DNA of 64,000 nt from Malus domestica (taxonomy: Eukaryota; Streptophyta; Magnoliopsida; Rosales; Rosaceae): positions 20,852,501 to 20,916,500 of the forward strand of contig NC_091666.1 in the NCBI RefSeq assembly GCF_042453785.1, written 5' to 3'. Below are positions 43,245 through 56,200 of the stretch, piece by piece (the first letter of the stretch is position 1; each line of letters opens with the position of its first letter). The notes under the pieces were generated by a model. It was not told the DNA's origin. It saw only the letters and a list, made by a program, of their open reading frames with translations, and did not search any database. The translations under genes and the position numbers were made by a program.

Positions 43245-45831
43245 TTAGGCAGTATCTGAGACAGAATACCTCTGTTGCTTGCATACAGGCTCCGGTGAGA
43301 GTTTTTCTGGCGCTGCCCGCTTTTGTCTCAACTGCAATGAAAAAGTCCATGAAAAACTAGAAGAAAGCCTCTCTCACTCTCTCAATCATGTGTATGTAAG
43401 CATTCATGTGAAAAGGGGGAAACCGGGCGTCAAGTGCGGATGTAATGCTGATCAAGTACCTTCTCTTCAGAATGCTGATACATGTGCCTCAAAAGGATAT
43501 TCTTGGCTTCATTAGTTATCACTGCAAAGGGGTTTTGATAGGGTCAATTTCACGTTGTCAAACTACACGATTTCACATTGCCTAACGAATATCTAGAGTC
43601 AAAACCACGTCCAGAACAGATCAACTTGCAGTTTTCAGGATTTATTTTAAAAAGCTTAACTAACTAGAATGGACCTTTCTCAAAGAGTCACAATAATACA
43701 ACACGGAAAGGAAAATTAATCAACAGAAATGGGAAAAATAGGGAAATAATAGAAAAGAATAACAATCCAGAATGAAACACTAAGGAAATACAAATTCATT
43801 AATACCTTGATCAGGTGGCGGAAGAGTCCGGTTGTGAGTAGGATAGTAGGTTGCAGGTGTCATTTTCTACAGACAAAAATGGAAGCATTACTTAAAAAGA
43901 AGAAAAGAATGCATTTGACTTTGATCACTTTACATCATAGCATAACTCATAACATCTTCTCGTTTTCCTTTTTTCTTTTGGCTGCTAAAAGAACAAGAAA
44001 GCAATAATTAGATTGATTATATCCCTTCAGTTTTTGAAGATGCATCTACGAGTACCCTAGGGACCCATGAAAGGCTATAAATATTACTTGAGCAATGAAC
44101 ATTCCATCCTAATCTGGGGCCGTGACCAAAAGCAGGTCCAACAGCAAAGCAGCCAGCACTCTTCAGCTGTAATTAAATTGTTTATAATTCTATTAGCAGA
44201 ATATAAGCTCAAATATATACTAGTCTGGTGGTTGGAACAGAGAGATAATTTTCATTAGATAGGCTCGTTTCACTACATCAACACTAACTCAAGCCAAACA
44301 ATGGCTGATACCCACCAGAATGTATGAACGTATGACTCAGAATCATCACGAAGCAACCTTTTACCAAAAATCGTGCTTCTCTCTATAATTAGAGTATGAG
44401 ATGTAAAGAGCACGTGTAATTTTCTCCGACTTACTATATTTCTATGTTTGTAACATTGTAACGTTTTCAGTGATTTCGTCCTAGTGGCCCACAATGCCAG
44501 CTCAGTTGGTTTGAAACAAATCCAAAATTCAGCTATAGCACATATCAACCATTTCCGGAAAAAGCTCAAGCACCAGAAGTTTATGTTGAAAATTAAACAT
44601 GGCAGTGGACAATTCATTCCGTGTCTTTGTTCACACACACTTCATGTGCCCTAACATTGCTAACCACACGTGTTGGTCTTAGTTCCACTATACGTGAATG
44701 GCAATGATGAGAATATAGTAACCACACATCTCACAGTTTAAACTTGAATCAGGTCTCTCCACCCATTACCGATTGGTTTTGGTTTTGGGTTGGTTTTGAC
44801 AAGAACCCGCCAATCAGAAGACAAGAAAAACACCTTATATCTGACAGGTTATGCGGATATTCTCTATAGCTCGGATTCAGGAAGGCAAAACTAATTTAGG
44901 ACGCTCTTTAAATGCTAGTATTTCTACCTTAACTAAGAAAGCCAGTGAATCAGCTTCATGAAAATGGTAAATTAACCATGTAACTTCAATCCGAATGTTA
45001 AAAATTATGAGATATTGCATAGCTATGAATTATGCTTCTGATTTCAAAATTCTTACGAACTCTATGAGAATTGAGCAATACAGTACAGTATATCGTAACT
45101 GGAACAAAGCACCAATCTTGATAATTACACTTATATAAGATCAATGCAATAACAAAGCACGAAACTTTTAGAGATCAGTGAAGTGATTAACAGAAATATC
45201 GAACGTAATTTAGATCCAAATATTACAAATCACAAGCAACAACAGCTTATTGTTCATTGATCACAAAATCAAACATATAGCATAATTCAAGACGATGATC
45301 CAATTCCAAACAGTCGCACCATCTTAACCAAATATCATTAAGCCGATTTCAGGATTGTGAAATTCAACAAAAGTGGTAAATTTATGACCTGAAATTCTAT
45401 ATTTATATTAAGCTACACACACTTTACCATTACAAATTTACAATGACATTGCTGCAACATCAATTACGATTACCATAAACTTAGAAGTAAAATCTGCACA
45501 AAAATCTCCTAGTTATAACTAATTACAAAAATTACTCCAAATTTCCTATGAAATTCAAACAGGTCCCAGAAATAAACTTGATGCAGACAGAAAAACCACA
45601 ATTCCTCACCTTTAACTGAATTAAGAACCACCCAATTCAGAAAAATCAAGAACTTCAACAAAAACGAAATCTTTGCACGACTATTCAGCTTGAATAAGAA
45701 GGTGGAAAAAGGGGTTTGATTCAGAATTTCAGAAAGTGAAAACTCACAGAAGGGTTTGAAGGATCGGATGGTCGGAGCTGGCTGAAGTTGTGAGGGTTGT
45801 ACGACGGCCAGTCACCGAACAAAGACCCCAT
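43245..45831 (-). CDS. DDA1: DET1- and DDB1-associated protein 1 (97 aa, four exons)
   Basis: Exons on the minus strand are 45831-45748, 43866-43806, 43521-43460 and 43331-43245. GT/AG borders join in frame to 294 bp ending in TAA. The product starts [19 protein letters not shown], then [27 protein letters not shown], a helix [20 protein letters not shown] and [11 protein letters not shown], matching plant DDA1 along its length. DDA1 is a subunit of the COP10-DET1-DDB1 complex, which works with CUL4 E3 ligases; in Arabidopsis it helps target ABA receptors for degradation (family knowledge). Intron 1 is about 1.9 kb. The exons are too short to show up as long open frames. The C-terminal tail differs from the usual EHGCKQPR pattern, but no key residue is obviously missing. 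Confidence 0.93.
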
Positions 45832-47228
45832 CAAAAATGCACCTCAATCTAGGGACACGCGGGTTCTAGAACACGCTGGCGACGCAGAGGTGCGTCTGGT
45901 GATTGTTTGCCATGTTTATATAGGAAGGGCAGGAGGACCCTATGTCTTTTGTGTTGTGCCACCTCTTCCACCCACCGTCCTAATTTGTAAAGGAGGAATA
46001 ATTCTCATTCATTGTTTATCGTCCTAAGGTGGTTAAGATTTTAAAAACTTTGGCTATGGATTTATTTGTTGGCTCAACTACTGACATAAATAGTACATTT
46101 AAACTCACATGCCCTTTACTATAGCAATGGAAAAATATTAAGTTTTGTACGACGATATAAGTTCAAATCCCATCTCATAATTATAACGGCCATTTGATTT
46201 TGATTTTGATTTTGATCAAAGAAAGAGTAAACAGTCCAAAATCCAACAGAACTGTAGTCAATTAGTCTGGTTACAATTTTGAGGTTTTTTTTTAATTTTA
46301 ATTTTAAATTTTAAATTTTATTTTTAGTAAACTGGTTATAAATCGAATCAAACCGACATCTTATATATTTATTTCACTTGTATAGTTCTCTTATTGGCTA
46401 ATAATTAGAGAAGGATGTCGAATTTAAAGGTTGATAGAACTTTGAAGTTATTCATTCTTGAGTTGTAACTATATTAGTTGTTGAACTTTGAAGTTCGGTG
46501 ACATATTGAATATAAGGATTATTTAGCAATAATGAAATTTTATGTTGTAATTGGGCTAACAAAGTCCAAAAAGATGAAAAGAAAATAATTAGTTTTGATC
46601 CAAAACCGTATGAAAGTGTCACAAAATTCAAATTTTAAGTAGGTGAAATTCAACTTTCACCATTTCGGGTTAAGCGGATCGTTTATGATGAAGTGGATGG
46701 GCTTTAAGAAAATGAATCGAAGTTCTCTGCAGAGTAGAACCATGTATTACCAGACACGCGATAGATCTTCTAAAAAAAAAGTTTTTTCGAATAAGCCAAT
46801 TCATTTGGAACCTTGGTGATCCACTTTTTTGTATTCAAATTTCAAGGACCAATGTATATTTTCACATCGAGAATTATTTGCAGATGAAGAGATGTCAAAA
46901 CATTATTTAGAGGTAGTAAAGTGAGATGTGAGTTGTGAATAAAACCCGTTCAGAAATTATGAATTATGTTCCAAAACCTTATTTGAATGCCAAACGGCCC
47001 AAACCTTTGTACCTATATTTTGACTCGCGAGTCTGAAACCCAACCCAAACAAGTTGGAAAACCCGAAACGACCTCGTATTGAGTCCCTGAGAGTTCCTCC
47101 ATTAGGTTTGGAGCTTTCGCTCTGCAACTTCCTTTTTCTCTTTACTCCTCGACACCCGGAACAAAAACAGAGACGGGCGCAGATCGTGGCTGGTGGGTCG
47201 CCGGAGTCGGAGAAGCAAAACCCTAACC
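45832..47228. other. Divergent intergenic region between DDA1 and the G-patch gene
   Basis: About 1.4 kb separates two genes transcribed away from each other. It must hold both promoters; 47050-47228 is GC-rich and purine/pyrimidine mixed, as expected of a 5-prime UTR. The rest is A/T-rich, with (TTGATTT)-like and (TTAATTTTAAATT)-like short repeats at 46195-46330. No further gene is seen. Confidence 0.5.
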
Positions 47229-48680
47229 ATGGCGGCCGCCGAAGCCCCCCTCTGTTACGTCGGCGTCGCCAGAAAATCCGCCGCTTTCCGCCTCATGAAA
47301 CAAATGGTGCTCCCCTGTCTCTCTTCAGTATAATCCCACATGCTTTTCAATTTTTTTTTCCATTTTATTTGGGCTTTTATTTTTACTTAAGGTAATTACT
47401 CATTGGGGTTTTGTAAATATAGGGATGGGAAGAAGGAGAAGGTCTTGGGAAAGACAAGCAGGGGATCAAAGGTTATGTCAGAGTAAAAAACAAGCAGGAC
47501 AATGCTGGTTTGTCCTATCTCTTTCTATATATACATATACGTATATGCGTTTGTGTTTATATATATGTTATCGTTTCAATTTTCTGCTTGTTGAGTTGCT
47601 TGTTTGAAGTAATAAATTAACTTGGAAATGGCAACTTTTTTATTTATTATTATTTGCTTTTTGGTGAATGGAAACAGAAAATTTATAGGTCTGTGTTAAT
47701 ATGATTGTATTGAATAGGTGTTGGTGTAGAGAAGCCTAACCAATGGGCATTCGATACAACTCAATTCGATAGCATCCTCAAAAGATTGAAAGTTGTAAGC
47801 TTTTTACATTTTTTTGAAACCTAATTCAATCAATTTCAAGTATACTTTAAGCTTTCCCGACGTGTGGCATATGGTGTTTATTTGTTCATTTTTCTTTTGA
47901 TTGGCAGCAAGCAGCGCAACCCAGTGATGAAGGTATGTATATGCCGAGATTAACTTGGGTATTGTATTTGAGGAGTGTGAAGAATTATGATATGGTAGTT
48001 TGAGGAGTATTGTCTTTGTTTGTCTTATAGTTGGTGAGGCGAACGCCACTCAAGAGGAAAGTGATACTGAATTGCCTCATGATGTTAAGGAGCCAGTTGC
48101 CAAGGCTACTCGACCACAGGGAAAGTGATACTGAATTGCCTCATTTATGTCATTACTAACCATGGTGTTACATGCATGCTGCAGGTCAGAAGGGCAGCGT
48201 CTCCAGGGATTAATTTCGATCTGGATGGAGAAGTAGAGTCAGACAAGGCATCTGAGATTCAAGTTATTTTCCCTGAAGGTAATAACCTGGAGTAGATGTA
48301 CATAGAAGGAAGTTAAGCATTTAGTATTTCAAATCATCAGTTGACTCCTACGATCGATGGACCAGATACCTGATTGTTTGTTTTTATTGCCATGATACCT
48401 GATTCTTTGTTTTTATGCATAAAGATAATCAATTCGGTCGTTGTGGTCGGACTCTATTATGGATTTCTGACCACATTCTCCATAGGACCCTCTTATCTCT
48501 TCCTTCTCCGAGCTCAGGGCTAGGAAGGGAGACACCCGAGGTAAAATAAAAGTTTAGGGTTATCCATGAAACACCACCACCGAAACTCTTATGTTAGCCA
48601 TACTTTAGTAACCTTTGTTGAGGCTGGAGAATGCTCTTCAAGGTGACCCCATAATATTTATTTTGTTGAGCATCTAAAAT

Positions 48681-48834
48681 TTAGGGGTGTCCTATCCACA
48701 CACCCCATTTTACTTCTCACACACCTCTTGATGATTTCTGTCCGTTGATCTTCTTCAATTCATCCGATCTGACGGCCGAAAATTAAAAAGGTGTGTGAGA
48801 AGTAAAATGGGGTGTGTGGATATCACACCCCTAA
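48681..48834. mobile_element. Hairpin MITE in an intron of the G-patch gene
   Basis: The 154-bp element has arms TTAGGGGTGT..CCACACACCCCATTTTACTT and its complement AAGTAAAATGGGGTGTGTGG..ACACCCCTAA, nearly perfect over about 45 bp. The GGGGTGT ends next to TTA/TAA suit a Tourist-like (PIF/Harbinger) MITE. Confidence 0.8.
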
Positions 48835-49967
48835 TTTAATGGTAAATTAGATAGAACACCTCAGCAACTATAAGTTTAAGAGAAAAACACTTAAGGAGAT
48901 CAGTAGTAGAACAACCCTCATTTATCTACCTGTCATGCTCTAACTTATTCGTAGTTGTCAAATACCCTTGGTGTTACGAAGTAAATTGGGCTTTTCTCTA
49001 AAATATTGAGTTTGAAGTGTTTTTCGCTAAACTGTGATGTTATAAAGGGCTTAAATATGAACAGCCCACAATTTACTATCACGTTCTACTGTTTTAGTTT
49101 AAAGTAGATTCTTCTGTGTTAAAAGAAAGTAAATCTTTGTATGAAGTTTTTATGAGATTACATTTTTTTAATGGTTGTGCTTTTTGGTTGCTTGCTTGAA
49201 CCATTGTTTTGTGTAATGATCTTATCACATTGTTACAGGAGAAGCATGCAAAGAAATTCCTTCAGATTGGTGGGGCCATAAATATGGGTTTACCCGCGGA
49301 GGTTTGCTTGGAGCAGAGATGAAAAGAAGAAAATTAGAAATGTCTGAAAATGGTAATGAGAGAAAAATATTTTACGAGGATGATCAAGTGAATCTTTACA
49401 ATCTTGTTCAGGTAGGTACTTTCCTGGTTGGATCCTTTTTCTTTAATGTGCATTACTTAAAAGAGTTGCATTATCGGTAAGACCATCACTATGTGCGCGT
49501 CTTATGTTTCCAGGATAAATCCACAACTGGAAAGCAAGGACTAGGCATCAGGGACCGGAAAAAGAAAGTAGCTGGTTGCTACTTTGAGGGGAAAAAGACA
49601 TCATTTAATGATAGCGATGATGAAGATTCTACTGATCTTGGTTCTCCTGTGAAACAAAAAGGAGATGACTCGTTGAAAATGGAAATTAGCAATGAACCAA
49701 AAGTGAAGCTAAAAAAGCTTTGTAAACAGCTCGTTCGTCAGGTGAGTCCTCCAAAATTGCACTTGTGATTCTCAGAATTTATCTGGCACTAATTCTATTC
49801 CATGCCCAGGCACCTGGAGAGTCACTGAAGCTGAAAACGTTGAAAGCTTTGATCGACGAACATTTGTCTTCTGTTTTCTCGGACTTTTCTTCAGAGAGAG
49901 ATGCTCTTGCTTATTTGAGACAAAAAGTAAGGTCTATGTTTTAATTGTTTGAGCTAAGAAATATTAT

Positions 49968-50205
49968 GGCCTCATTTGGTGGTTAGTATTGGAATGGATT
50001 GGATAATTGAAAAGGGTCAATGTATCTTGAGGCAGGAAATGGATGTCATCTTCTAAATCTTGTCCAAATTGAAATTAGAGGTTGGATTAGAGATGGAAGG
50101 AAACTTGGACTAGATTTTAAAGTTGACATCCATTTTTTGCTTCAACATGCATTGAATGCAGTGGCTAATCCAATCCAATACATGCGAACAAAAACGAGGC
50201 ATAGA
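49968..50205. mobile_element. MITE in the last intron of the G-patch gene
   Basis: Inverted ends GGCCTCATTTGGTGGTTAGT/ATTGGAATGGATTGG on the left and CCAATCCAATACATG/CGAACAAAAACGAGGCA on the right resemble those of the MITE at 42708-42998 but are more diverged. The short frames inside are not genes. Confidence 0.55.
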
Positions 50206-51009
50206 ATGCTTTTATAAAATCCTTGGACCTCGTAAAGTTGCACTTATCTCACTATTATTGAGGGGGTGCTCGGTCACCGATAAATGGCAAGGAAGCATGC
50301 CCTTTCTGAATTTGGAGTTTTTTTCAGTATCTTTTCGTTTTTTTTTGTGTCCATGCAAGCCATGAATTTGTTGATTTTGTGTGCAGCTGGACGGCAGCAA
50401 AACTTTCATGCTGGAAGGAAAAAAAGTAAGTCTCAGGTCGAGGAGGGGCTGAAGATTTTGTTAAAAAATATTGAGAGGTCATTCTTTTTCTTAGCCGATT
50501 TTGAGATTTCCGCATCGTGATTCGTACATTTGCAGATAAGTCTAGTGTACAATTAAATTCATATGGGGATCACCCGGAGTAGTTCTGTTGTAGTAAAATC
50601 AGTGTCATTTGTACTTCTGTTGTTTCCATTTCGGTGAGAGGATACGACTTATTGTAAACATCATTTGTAGAGTTGTTTTCACATTGTTATGATTGTTAAC
50701 TAAGAAGATAGGAGTATGCAATTCGTTTTTTTCTTTATCAGTGATTTCGTTGTCATTCGCTTTCCGTTGTCGCCATCTCAAGGCTACAATGCAACCCAAA
50801 GCCTACACTTTACATGGCTACAAGTGTCGAGTTACAATGATAATTTTGGGCTTTCTTGCTATGAACTTGCCCAGGTAATCATAACCATGAGAATACAGAG
50901 CTTCAATCTCTGCTCTCTGCCCACTCTCAACCATCAATGTCAGCTCTGCTCTGTAGTTCTCCTGCAATGCAGATGTTTTCAGAAGCTAATTCAACGAAAA
51001 ATGAACAAC

Positions 51010-51353
51010 TTAATTTTGCAATGATGGGGAGGTAGACGACACCAGGCTCTTAGCAATCTGGAGATCCTTAGGTTTCAGTGGAACTAAAGCTTGTTCGGGT
51101 ATGAGCTCTACGTCTTCGCCTCGCAGCCTTAGCCACTTCACGTTGCAAGCTAAAATACACCATAAACGGATCGATCTTTGTAAGTTTCTACATAAGAACA
51201 AATTGTAATTCAGTAGCATATTACACAAGAAAATACCGTACCATCCCTATGCTTCCGAACTTGAAGCTGCAGAAAATAGCTAACCCAGCTGGGTTCCTTC
51301 GCAAATTTTCCATGATGATTTATGAACTCTCTTAGATCCTGAAATGGTCCCAT
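51010..51353 (-). CDS. Uncharacterised two-exon frame (83 aa), possible gene end
   Basis: Minus-strand pieces 51353-51242 and 51149-51010 join in frame across a GT/AG intron of 92 bp, giving MGPFQDLREFINHHG, SWVSYFLQLQVRKHR and then NVKWLRLRGEDVELIPEQ up to a TAA/TGA-bounded end. The second part looks protein-like (acidic GEDVELIPE, basic LKPKDLQ), but I recognise no family. A stop lies close upstream in frame, so this is either a short gene, a terminal fragment of a lost gene, or chance. The donor (GTACGG) is weak. Confidence 0.3.
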
Positions 51354-51354
51354 G

Positions 51355-52080
51355 ATTTCGATGAAGATTATGATGACGCTTGGAGCTATGTTCCTCAGCT
51401 AGAGAGAACGATTTATGTTCATTGGTGGGCAAGTTTAATCAAGAACACCTGAAGCCTCATTCCTTTTAGGCCAGAAGAATCACGAATGAAAGAACTCGTA
51501 AAGATAAATCATCTCTACCGACATCAAATACTCTCTTCAAGGCTCAAAAACTTAAGTCTTTAATTGAGCATTCTAGCTCATACTCTTCTAAAGCAGATCT
51601 GGAAAAAGGTCTTACAACTTCTTGACCTCAATTACCTGGATGAAGAAATGACTTCAGCATCCACGTCTTCCTAGCAACAGATGGAAGAAGACATTGCAGA
51701 AGATAATGGAGATGATTGTTATGGGATTCTTCTGTCCATTCCTCAAAGCAAGGAGGTGTCTAGATGTCTCCTTTCCAGCTCTTAGAAGTCAAGAGATATA
51801 AGAATTATTCTATTTTTTGAATAATTGGCTACTTTTCCTGTAGCTATGAGCGTTGGTCTAATCCTTTAAATAGTAGCATTTCCTTTTGCATTGAAGCTGA
51901 GTCAAATCCACCTCATAAGATGAAGACGCCGCGCACTGTGCAAGGCTGCTTATGGTGACCCTCTACTTCAACAAGATTTGAAAGTTCCGTAGTTCATCGT
52001 CTTGTTTCTAGTTTTGTTATTTAAGGAGCCTTGCTGCTCAGTTGTAACCAAGCTTTTCTTCAGATCGTAAAAAATAAAAA
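51355..52080 (+). mobile_element. Possible endogenous pararetrovirus remnant (weak)
   Basis: The plus strand gives broken frames with DFDEDYDDAWSYVPQLERT, then YVHWWASLIKN, and short acidic pieces. This is followed by a promoter-like stretch: TTATTTAAGGAGCCTTGCTG at about 52019-52038, then AATAAAAAATAATT at about 52070. The Trp-rich piece followed by a TATA-type AAGGAGC leader recalls caulimovirid genome ends (florendovirus-like). No RT or coat-protein zinc knuckle is present, so the assignment rests on weak resemblance. Confidence 0.3.
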
Positions 52081-52324
52081 ATAATTATAGTCTAAAGTGT
52101 GAGCGTGCAATTCAGTTCAAGTGTGAGAGGCTTCAGCCCTTTTGTAATGACGTTGTGTGTATTACTCTCATTTGAAGATTAATTATAAATGTAAGTCTGC
52201 CTTATGTTCTTTATCTCCTTAATTTCAGCAGCAAATTATCCATTACTTATCTGTTTATTTCAATTCATGTTTATTATACTATTATGTTTATAGATATATG
52301 CTTGGTTATATTTCATCTCCTGAA

Positions 52325-53260
52325 CAAATTTAGTAATGAGCATAACGGCTCTATTGTTCCAATGGAGAGAAGAACCTACGATTAGCTTTTCGGGAAATTT
52401 CTAAACGAACAATTTTAACGAAATCTTTCAATTTCTTATTTTACTATGTTCAACTCTATGTATTCCTCTATCTGTAGATTACATTGAATGTACAGAAATG
52501 GCTATAACAGAGTTTCTGTTATTCGTATTAACAACTACTCTAGGAGGAATTTTTTATGCGGTGTTAACGATTTGATAACTATTTTTGTAGCTCTAGAATG
52601 TTTCAGCTTATGCTCCTACCTATCATCTGGATATACCAAGAAAGATGTACAGTTTCATAAGGCTACTACGAAGTATTTACTCATGGGTGGGGCAAGCTCT
52701 TCTATTTTGGTTCACGGTTTCTCTTGGCTATATGGTTCATCCAGGGAAGAGATTCAGCTTCAAGAAATAGTGAATGGTCTTATCAATACACAAATGTATA
52801 ATTCCCCAGGAATTTCAATTACGCTTATATTCATCACTGTAGGAATTGGGTTCAAGCTTTCCCCAGACCCTTCTCATCAATGGACTCCTGACGTATACGA
52901 AGGAGTGCAATTCGTTTGATAAATATCCTACCCCTCAATCTTTGAGATATTTGGGTTTTTCAAAACTCCATGAACATGCAGAAGAGAAATGTTATCCCCA
53001 CTCGGACCAAGACATACCTTTTACTTGTTCAAATAATAATTAAGGTGAAGCAAGGTCAGGAACAACGAATCTCTTTATGATAAAGAGATTTATTTTGCAA
53101 GTTCATTATTACGGGTAGTTCTTACAAAGGATTAGACTAATAACGTGTACAATACTTAAATTCTCGAAGTAGATGCTATATAATTGGTTCTGATCTTTTA
53201 GAGACTACGAGTGTAAGACAAGCATCTGTTGACAAAAGAATCACCCTAATATTGATAGAT
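52325..53260 (+). pseudogene. ndhB: Nuclear plastid DNA (NUPT): ndhB exon 1 and part of its intron
   Basis: The reading starts at SITALLFQWREEP, continues through [12 protein letters not shown], then [17 protein letters not shown], [43 protein letters not shown] and [11 protein letters not shown]. This is the middle of plastid NdhB, a membrane subunit of the NDH complex. A stop before TNNFNEI, a 1-base loss near 52550 and a frame change after 52910 kill it. After about 53040 the sequence (GTGAAGCAAGGTCAGGAACA and on to about 53258) looks like the ndhB group II intron. The number of changes implies an old transfer. Confidence 0.88.
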
Positions 53261-56200
53261 AGATAGATGTTATATATATATAGGGGAATAATCTATGACA
53301 CTAAATATTAGGCACTAAGCTCTTCCAAAAAAAAAAATAAAAATATTAGGCACTAAGTTTTAAACTATTAGATTTATGAATATATAAAGACTTAAAACTT
53401 CGACGATCAGACTGTTGTAAAAAGATGTAATGGAGTGGGCCATACTAGTAGTCCCCATTCTTGTAAAAAATATGATCCCCTTATATATAACAGAGTGATA
53501 GAAACACACAGAGTTGGGGGGTCTCGTTGAAAGAATCAAGTACGTATTAGGAGTTACCCACTCAAGAAAAAGATTTATTTTAATTGTCTTATCTTTTAAA
53601 GTTTTCCTTCAGAGGGACCTGTTGCAGATAACTGCGATGGACGACGATGGGAGATTCACTAGCTGAGACATGAAGCAAATATACAGTTTATGTAAACAAG
53701 CTGTCACGCAAACTAATATATATATATATATATATGTAGTACAATTCGGTACGAGTAAAGACTAGTTCAAACTATTCGACCAAAAAAAACAGACTAGTTC
53801 AAACTAGGGTTTCTCAAATCCCAGCGAGCGAGTCCTTTTGTCCTTGCAATCCCGCGTGGTACACGTAAATAGTCTACAAAACCAAAGACCAAAAACCAAG
53901 AACGATTTTTCTAACTAAATTCCTAATTTTCCTAGGTAGCTGCGAGTTTGGTAGGAAAAGGATAACCCTATATAATAAACGCCAAAAGTAGAATTTTGTA
54001 ACAATGAAATGATATGATCATGACGGTGGTCATATACAGTGATGGTGGACCAAATTACAAGTAGCCAATATTCTTCAACTAGCCAATATTCCTCAACTAT
54101 CTTCCCTCAGCTTGACGTTTACATTAGCCAGTTGCTAAGGTAGTGTGAGTCATTTTCATGGCACATCATTTTAGATTATTAATATTAAGTCGTGTAAAAT
54201 TTCTTTATAAGACTTTGTTAAATTAGAAGGCTACGATAACAATAAACCGTTTCCACATAAATTCTTGTCTTTGAGGAGGTTTCTTTCCTATCCTCCATAA
54301 CTCGTTTCTTTTTGGAGATCTTTTGTATGATTGCCACTCGAATGCCCATGCCTGGGGAAGGAGCTTATATATTTTATATATATATATATATATATTATCA
54401 GTCCTGCAAGTTGCAAGCATTGGTTTCAAATTTCTTGTTAGATGACTTGGGACATCTTGTCTTTGTAACCTGTACTGCAGGTTCACCCTCCAATTAATAT
54501 GACGTGGATAATTTTGAACAAAATAAAGATCAACTAGCAATATAGAACTAGGTTATAGGAAAACAAGCAATAATTGGTGTGAGGTTGTATAGGTAAAAGA
54601 GTCTCACATAAGTGGAAATAGAAACTTTGTAAGAGCTTATAAAGAGGTTGGGCTACTTCGTGTACTTCCAATTGGTTTTATGATAGAACTTCAATTCTCT
54701 TTATAGTATTAGGACAAATTGTCTCACGTTTGAAGCCCAACGACTACACGTGCTACATGTCTTTATGTTGTCTACAAATTTGGCTTCAACCTAATCAGTC
54801 CAATTATATTGTTGCGGTCCATTGTATTAAATAGCAGCCATGCAGACAGGGTAATAGGGTATGAGGTTTTGCTATTTTGCCTCATATGCGCTTTTAAACG
54901 GTTCAATGTAGTAAAACCCTTTCAAGGGGATTTTGATCTTCATCATTGGTATTAATAGGCTTAATATTGATAAATTTCTTCCACATGTTTGATATCTTCA
55001 TCGTTGGTATTGTTTGTTTGTTAAGAGTTTGGTTCCTTTGTTAATGTTAAGGTAGTGAACTTTCACCACAGGTTTGATTGGTAGGGAACCTTCACCACGA
55101 ATATATGGCTTGAAGATGTTAACGAACCAGTGATGAACGGTAGTGGACCTTTAGTTAGGTCCATAATGTCAATACCTCTGTTGGTTTATATATCTATCCA
55201 TGTGGTTTACAAATTTGAGTGCTGTCCGAAGTTATCATCCTACTTGGTGTCAGTTGGTGGCAGTGCTTGAACTAATTGTAAATTTTTTCCATGATTAATT
55301 ACCTTATGCAAAGGTCCAAATAACAGTATACCTATCAATGCCTACAATTTCTCAAAAGCAAACATAGATACAAAGGAAAAGGTATATTAATTTGCATAAG
55401 GTTATACATGGTATTGAAAAAAATTGTAAAAACACAGCCTTAAAAATAGGCCGACTCATCATAAAATAAGAAAGTTGTGTAATTGGATCAAAAGTCAATG
55501 AACGTAAATTGATAAGCGAAATCTAAAGGATTAAACCTAATAATTGACTATATATTAGATGTACGGCAAAAGATCCAATTTTTTTTTTTTACTAACCATT
55601 ACTAACTAATTTAAAAAAATAAATAAAAATAAATGACCAAATTGTTGTAGAGAAAATTGTGAGAGAGAGAGATGGAAGAAGGAAGCTCATAACTTGTTTT
55701 TTACTGCAGGATAAGATAGATGGGAGCTCACAACTCGTGTTTTCCTTTGTGTAGTGACTTTAAATTAATATTGATCCTTCTAGGGTTTCATAATTTCTTA
55801 AAAAAATAGAATAAGTACATGAGCCTAATATGATGGACCATGTTTAATCCCTACACAATTACACATACATACAAGTATTTAGAAGAATGAATTGTTTGGC
55901 AAAATTGAGTTGGAACTTTATTACTTGACTTAGAATTGGGGACCAACAAGATAGCCTCTTATCCCAGCCAATGCTCACATTCATATGCCCATACTAGATG
56001 AATATGACACAAAGCTTCTCAACATTTATTTCCAAAATTAGTTTCTTTTCGTAATCTTCAAAGTTTTCATTTGAGTTCACACTGGCCTTCCATATGCCAA
56101 AATAACCTATCAAGAACTTCACTCTATCCCACACCAGAAAAACCAGAAGAATTTAACTCAATTCTGAGAGGTGCATTCGCAGCAAGTTGCACTTAAAGAA

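Larger units (their letters stand above)
47229..50452 (+). pseudogene. G-patch domain protein (At1g63980-like), apparently damaged between exons 5 and 6
   Basis: Exons: 47229-47306, 47423-47507, 47718-47794, 47908-47932, 48031-48120, 48185-48278, 49239-49411, 49514-49741, 49810-49926 and 50387-50452. The N-terminus carries the G-patch: [22 protein letters not shown], then [18 protein letters not shown]. Later parts are SDWWGHKYGFTRGGLLGAE, a conserved GKQGLGIRDRKKKVAGCYF box and a basic tail ending SLRSRRG. Such proteins bind RNA helicases and are usually nucleolar (family knowledge). After ATRPQG in exon 5 the expected basic block (RYKRRERGK-like) is absent; a 25-bp copy of upstream exon sequence sits where the donor should be, and the frame meets TGA at 48126-48128. 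All other splice sites and frames look intact, so the damage may be recent, or splicing may bypass it. Confidence 0.75.
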
